Source: Gemmatimonadota bacterium (lineage in GTDB: Bacteria; Gemmatimonadota; Gemmatimonadetes; Longimicrobiales; Gaopeijiaceae). From it: a stretch of DNA of 7,311 bases. Positions 4,592 through 7,311 of the stretch are shown piece after piece. The position numbers were made by a program, and so were the translations under genes. The notes under the pieces are model-generated. The model was given only the letters and a program-made list of their open reading frames with translations. It did no database searches and was not told where the DNA came from. Within the stretch, counting starts at the first letter, position 1; the number at the start of each line of letters is the position of its first letter. The stretch is taken from the NCBI GenBank assembly GCA_024638395.1, contig JAHEKK010000152.1, forward strand, positions 1 to 7,311, given 5' to 3'.

Positions 4592-7255
4592 ATTGGAGGC
4601 GGCGTACCGTGGCTTGTGGTGCTCCTCGCCCTGTCGGTTGTGGGCGGGGGGGCTGGGAAGGGAGCGTTGGAGTCATCCCGCCCCGCTTGGGAAGCCCACG
4701 GAGATACGATCCTTTGGATCCCGCCTCCCTTCCGCACGCCGGTGCGTCTCACGGGTCCGGTGGCCCCACCGCCCACGCTCATCAGTCTCGGCATGGCGAG
4801 GATTCCGGTGACCCGCCTGGGCCTGCCCGGCCTCCGCCTTCCCCCCGAGGCCATCGCGGAGGTCCGCTTGGCCGGGGCCCAGGGAGCCCTGGTCCGCTTT
4901 GGCCCCCTGGGGCGCCCGGTGGGCCTCGCCCAGGTGCCCCAAGGCGGCCCCCTGGGAGAGGTGGTGGCAACGGGACCCCGCCTGGTGAGCCAATTCGCAG
5001 ACCTCGGCTTCGAAGTTCGTGGGTCGGGGCAGGTGGGCGGGGCCTGGACGGAGTTCCGGCCCTGCGACCGCACCGTGCAAGGAACCTGCGAGCCCTCTCT
5101 GTTGCCGGAGCTGCAACCGGACATCCGCTTCGCCGTCCGTTCCGACGGTACGATCACCGACCGTATTCGAGTCCAGGTCGACTACGACCAGGCCAGGGAG
5201 TTCGCCGGCGCCAACCAGATCAACGTCCGGTATGAGGGGCAGCCGGGCGAGTTCGTGCAGCATTTCGCCGTGGGGGACGTCCAGTTCGAGCTTCCCCGTT
5301 CGCACTTCATCCAGGGTGGAGTCCCGGCGGGGAACTTCGGCTTCCAGGCGGGCCTCGAAGCCGGGCCGGTCTCCATAGAGTCGGTTTGGGCCCAGCAGAG
5401 CGGGGAAGTGACGTCACGCCGTTTCCGCCTCGAAGAATCCGGCCGCGGCTTTACCCAGGCGGACACGTTGATCCTGGACGACGCCGACTTCGTTCAGGGG
5501 CAGTTCTTCTTCCTCTTCTCACCCGATGGGCTCAGCGACTATCCCCACGTCGACGTGTTGTCCCTGTCGCCGGGCGACGCCCTTCCGTCCCAGTCGCCGG
5601 GGGCCGAACCCATTCAGCTCTACCGTTCGGAGATCGACCTCTTTGCCCGGCAGCAGGTGGAGGGGTACATCCAGGCCGATGCCGTCGCCGGGGAGGGGAC
5701 CGACCAGGTCACCGAGTCTGCCTGGTTCCGCTATCTCCAGGCCGGCCAGGACTACGTCGTGCACCCCAGCGGGCTCTGGGTCGCCCTGCGCACGCCCCTC
5801 AGGGCCGACGAGATACTGGGCGTCACCTACGTCACCCAGACGGGGGATACGGTCGGCACCTACAACCCCGAGCGCATCTACAACGCGGGTGGTCGGCCCC
5901 AGCTGCGGCTGCTCAAGGCGTCGGCCGGACAGCACCAGCCTGGCCGACCCACCTGGGAGACGGAGATGCACCAAATCTACCGGGTCTCCGGCTCGAACGA
6001 CGTCGATCCCTCTACCGTCGACCTTACCGTTTCCCTGGGGGAGGCCAGCGCGGGACGTACGTTCACCCGACGTGCCAATGGGGACGTGCTGACCTATCTG
6101 AAGCTCTTCGGAATGGACGAAGAGTCTCCCCAGGACGTTGTGGACGAAACCCAGGTGTACCGGCCGGCCCTCGATTCCTTCGACGATCAGCCCCCGGTCT
6201 CCGGCACCTTTGTCGTCTTCCCGACCCTGGAGCCCTTCGCGGATCCGCCGCCGCTCCGTTCCATCTCCTTGCCCCCCGAGGAGGCGGCCGAGATCCTGGG
6301 CGCCAACCGAAACGAGCGGATCTACCGGGCTGAAGATCCCTTCGAACGGGAAAACGGGGCGGTGTTCCGCCTGAACCTCGCGTACGAGGTGCGCGGGAGC
6401 GGCCCGGCGTCGTCGTTCGCCCTGGGTGCCGTCGGGATCCGCGAGAACACCGAGCGGGTCACGCTGGGGGATCGGCTCCTGGTGCGTGACGTGGACTACT
6501 TCATCGACTACGAGCTCGGCCAGCTCACGCTCACCAATCTGGACGGTCTCCTGGTGAGCAATCCCGGCCGGGTGCTGGAGGCGTCCTGGGAGCAGCGGAG
6601 CCTGTTCCAGATCGCACCCACGTCCGTATTCGGCTTGAACGCCCAGTACCGCCTCGGGGAGTACGGCGCCCTCAACCTCATCGGACTCTATCAGTCCGAG
6701 GACGAACTCCTCAGGAGGCCGCAACTCGGCGTGGAGGCTGCGGCGGTGGCCCTGGGTGGTTTGAATGGTCAGTTCAACGCCCGGGCTCCTCTCCTGGACC
6801 GCTTGATCGATGGGATTCCCGGGCTGCGTGAGAGGGGGGATTCCTCGTCCGTCCGCCTCACGGGCGAGGCCACGGTGTCCCTTCCCAACCCCAATACCCA
6901 GGGGGCGGTCTACATCGATGATTACGATGCGGCCAACGCCCGCCCGCTTTCGGTCCAGTCGCCGGACTGGCGCCTGGGGAGCCGCCCTGCCTTTCTGGAC
7001 GGCGCCGAATCCGCTCTCCCGGCGACCCCCGACGTGACGAACCTCTCCGCCATGACCTGGCAGCACTCGTGGATCGTCGAGGGTCTGGGCGGAGACAGCC
7101 TCGGCGTCTTTCAGGGCTTCGATCCCAGGGGCGAGATCGACCAGCAGATCCGGATCACCGGTAGCGCCATCCGGGAGAACGGCCTTTTCGTACGGTCGGC
7201 GAAGATGGACACTTCGTCGACGGCGTGCCCGGCGGCCTGGCGGGCATGCACGTGA
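4589..7255 (+). CDS. sprA: SprA/Sov-like outer-membrane protein (type IX secretion translocon family), N-terminal part, 3' end disrupted
   Basis: The frame runs 888 codons, but only about the first 868 look genuine. SprA/Sov is the giant outer-membrane beta-barrel translocon of type IX secretion, usually over 2000 residues. The signal peptide is at about 1-23. Next come a Pro/Gly-rich segment (~40-130), a Cys pair (C159, C167) and SprA-like strands: DIRFAVRSDGTITDRIRVQVDYD (178-200), FAVGDVQFELP (226-236), GNFGFQAGLEAGPVSIESVWAQQSGE (248-273, cf. the FGxxxxxxxGxxxxxxxxxQQxxE pattern), DVDYFIDYELGQLTL (634-648), LNAQYRLGEYGALNLIGLYQSEDELLRRPQLGVE (683-716) and YIDDYDAANARP..WRLGSRP (775-800, equivalent to SprA YIDDFEG..W.L.S.P). 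After about residue 868 the frame turns into low-quality sequence (AKMDTSSTACPAAWRACT) and stops at 7255. See the junction at about 7190. Family identity is fairly certain; a role in type IX secretion is inference, as no other component is in view. Confidence 0.8.
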   Translation: MIGGGVPWLVVLLALSVVGGGAGKGALESSRPAWEAHGDTILWIPPPFRTPVRLTGPVAPPPTLISLGMARIPVTRLGLPGLRLPPEAIAEVRLAGAQGALVRFGPLGRPVGLAQVPQGGPLGEVVATGPRLVSQFADLGFEVRGSGQVGGAWTEFRPCDRTVQGTCEPSLLPELQPDIRFAVRSDGTITDRIRVQVDYDQAREFAGANQINVRYEGQPGEFVQHFAVGDVQFELPRSHFIQGGVPAGNFGFQAGLEAGPVSIESVWAQQSGEVTSRRFRLEESGRGFTQADTLILDDADFVQGQFFFLFSPDGLSDYPHVDVLSLSPGDALPSQSPGAEPIQLYRSEIDLFARQQVEGYIQADAVAGEGTDQVTESAWFRYLQAGQDYVVHPSGLWVALRTPLRADEILGVTYVTQTGDTVGTYNPERIYNAGGRPQLRLLKASAGQHQPGRPTWETEMHQIYRVSGSNDVDPSTVDLTVSLGEASAGRTFTRRANGDVLTYLKLFGMDEESPQDVVDETQVYRPALDSFDDQPPVSGTFVVFPTLEPFADPPPLRSISLPPEEAAEILGANRNERIYRAEDPFERENGAVFRLNLAYEVRGSGPASSFALGAVGIRENTERVTLGDRLLVRDVDYFIDYELGQLTLTNLDGLLVSNPGRVLEASWEQRSLFQIAPTSVFGLNAQYRLGEYGALNLIGLYQSEDELLRRPQLGVEAAAVALGGLNGQFNARAPLLDRLIDGIPGLRERGDSSSVRLTGEATVSLPNPNTQGAVYIDDYDAANARPLSVQSPDWRLGSRPAFLDGAESALPATPDVTNLSAMTWQHSWIVEGLGGDSLGVFQGFDPRGEIDQQIRITGSAIRENGLFVRSAKMDTSSTACPAAWRACT

Positions 7256-7311
7256 AGAACAAGGAGACGGAGCGCGCGATCCGCGACTGGCTCGTCGAGC
7301 ACGACCTGCTC
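7192..7311 (+). CDS. Internal fragment of a class I aminoacyl-tRNA synthetase, most like IleRS (runs off the right edge)
   Basis: The frame one base back from the sprA frame (codons beginning at 7192) encodes 40 residues with strongly GC-biased third positions: TVGEDGHFVDGVPGGLAGMH, then VKNKETERAIRDWLVEHDLL. The pattern V-x-E-x-G-x-F ... V ... LAGMxVK ... I-x-x-x-L-x-E-x-x-L matches the region of IleRS/ValRS/LeuRS editing domains, such as T. thermophilus IleRS 'TVDEEGKL..FKGLYF..ANRAILRDLRGRGFL'. IleRS fits best by memory; LeuRS is the main alternative. The fragment has no start of its own: a TAG in this frame lies at 7162-7164, and the residues between it and 7190 look like shadow sequence. 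It is probably a piece of another gene joined to sprA here. Confidence 0.4.

Noticed and set aside
4486..5157. A 223-codon minus-strand open frame across the sprA start
   Set aside because: It is Arg/Pro/Gly-rich shadow sequence antisense to the sprA signal peptide and N-terminal region, with no ribosome site or motif support.
5519..7066. A 515-codon open frame on the minus strand, antisense to the sprA-like gene
   Set aside because: It is a by-product of high-GC codon bias. Its residues are Arg/Gly/Pro/Val-rich without recognisable motifs, while the plus strand has clear SprA landmarks.

Overview
This is a high-GC bacterial window (both coding strands favour G or C in third codon positions) from a diderm, LPS-making, meso-diaminopimelate-type organism. 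A large SprA/Sov-like outer-membrane protein, a CBM9-like/DUF5916 secreted protein and an LptF/LptG permease pair together fit the FCB superphylum. The high GC makes Gemmatimonadota or a close relative my best guess. That assignment is inference from gene content, not from a marker gene.

Layout: (1) 1-837, minus strand: the N-terminal 279 residues of a secreted CBM9-like + DUF5916 protein, running off the left edge. (2) 838-902: a short divergent spacer with a perfect 7-2-7 palindrome. (3) 903-1811, plus strand: a diaminopimelate epimerase homologue (DapF family) in which both catalytic cysteine positions are serine. (4) 1812-1856: a convergent spacer with a hairpin. (5) 4345 down to 1857, minus strand: a two-gene operon of LptF-like then LptG-like permeases joined by an ATGA stop/start overlap. 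(6) 4346-4588: a divergent intergenic region with a second strong palindrome. (7) 4589 to about 7190, plus strand: the N-terminal ~868 residues of a SprA/Sov-like protein, the type IX secretion outer-membrane translocon family. (8) About 7190 to the right edge: a sequence jump. The sprA frame ends after about 20 poor residues, while another frame encodes 40 residues that look like an internal piece of a class I aminoacyl-tRNA synthetase, most like IleRS.

Most of the content is cell-envelope biology: peptidoglycan precursor (DapF family), LPS export (LptFG), an outer-membrane translocon (SprA) and a secreted or outer-membrane DUF5916 protein. The two observations most worth checking are the serine-for-cysteine DapF-like protein and the abrupt junction near 7190, which may be an assembly chimera or a real rearrangement. 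I saw no tRNA, rRNA, CRISPR array, insertion sequence or phage gene.
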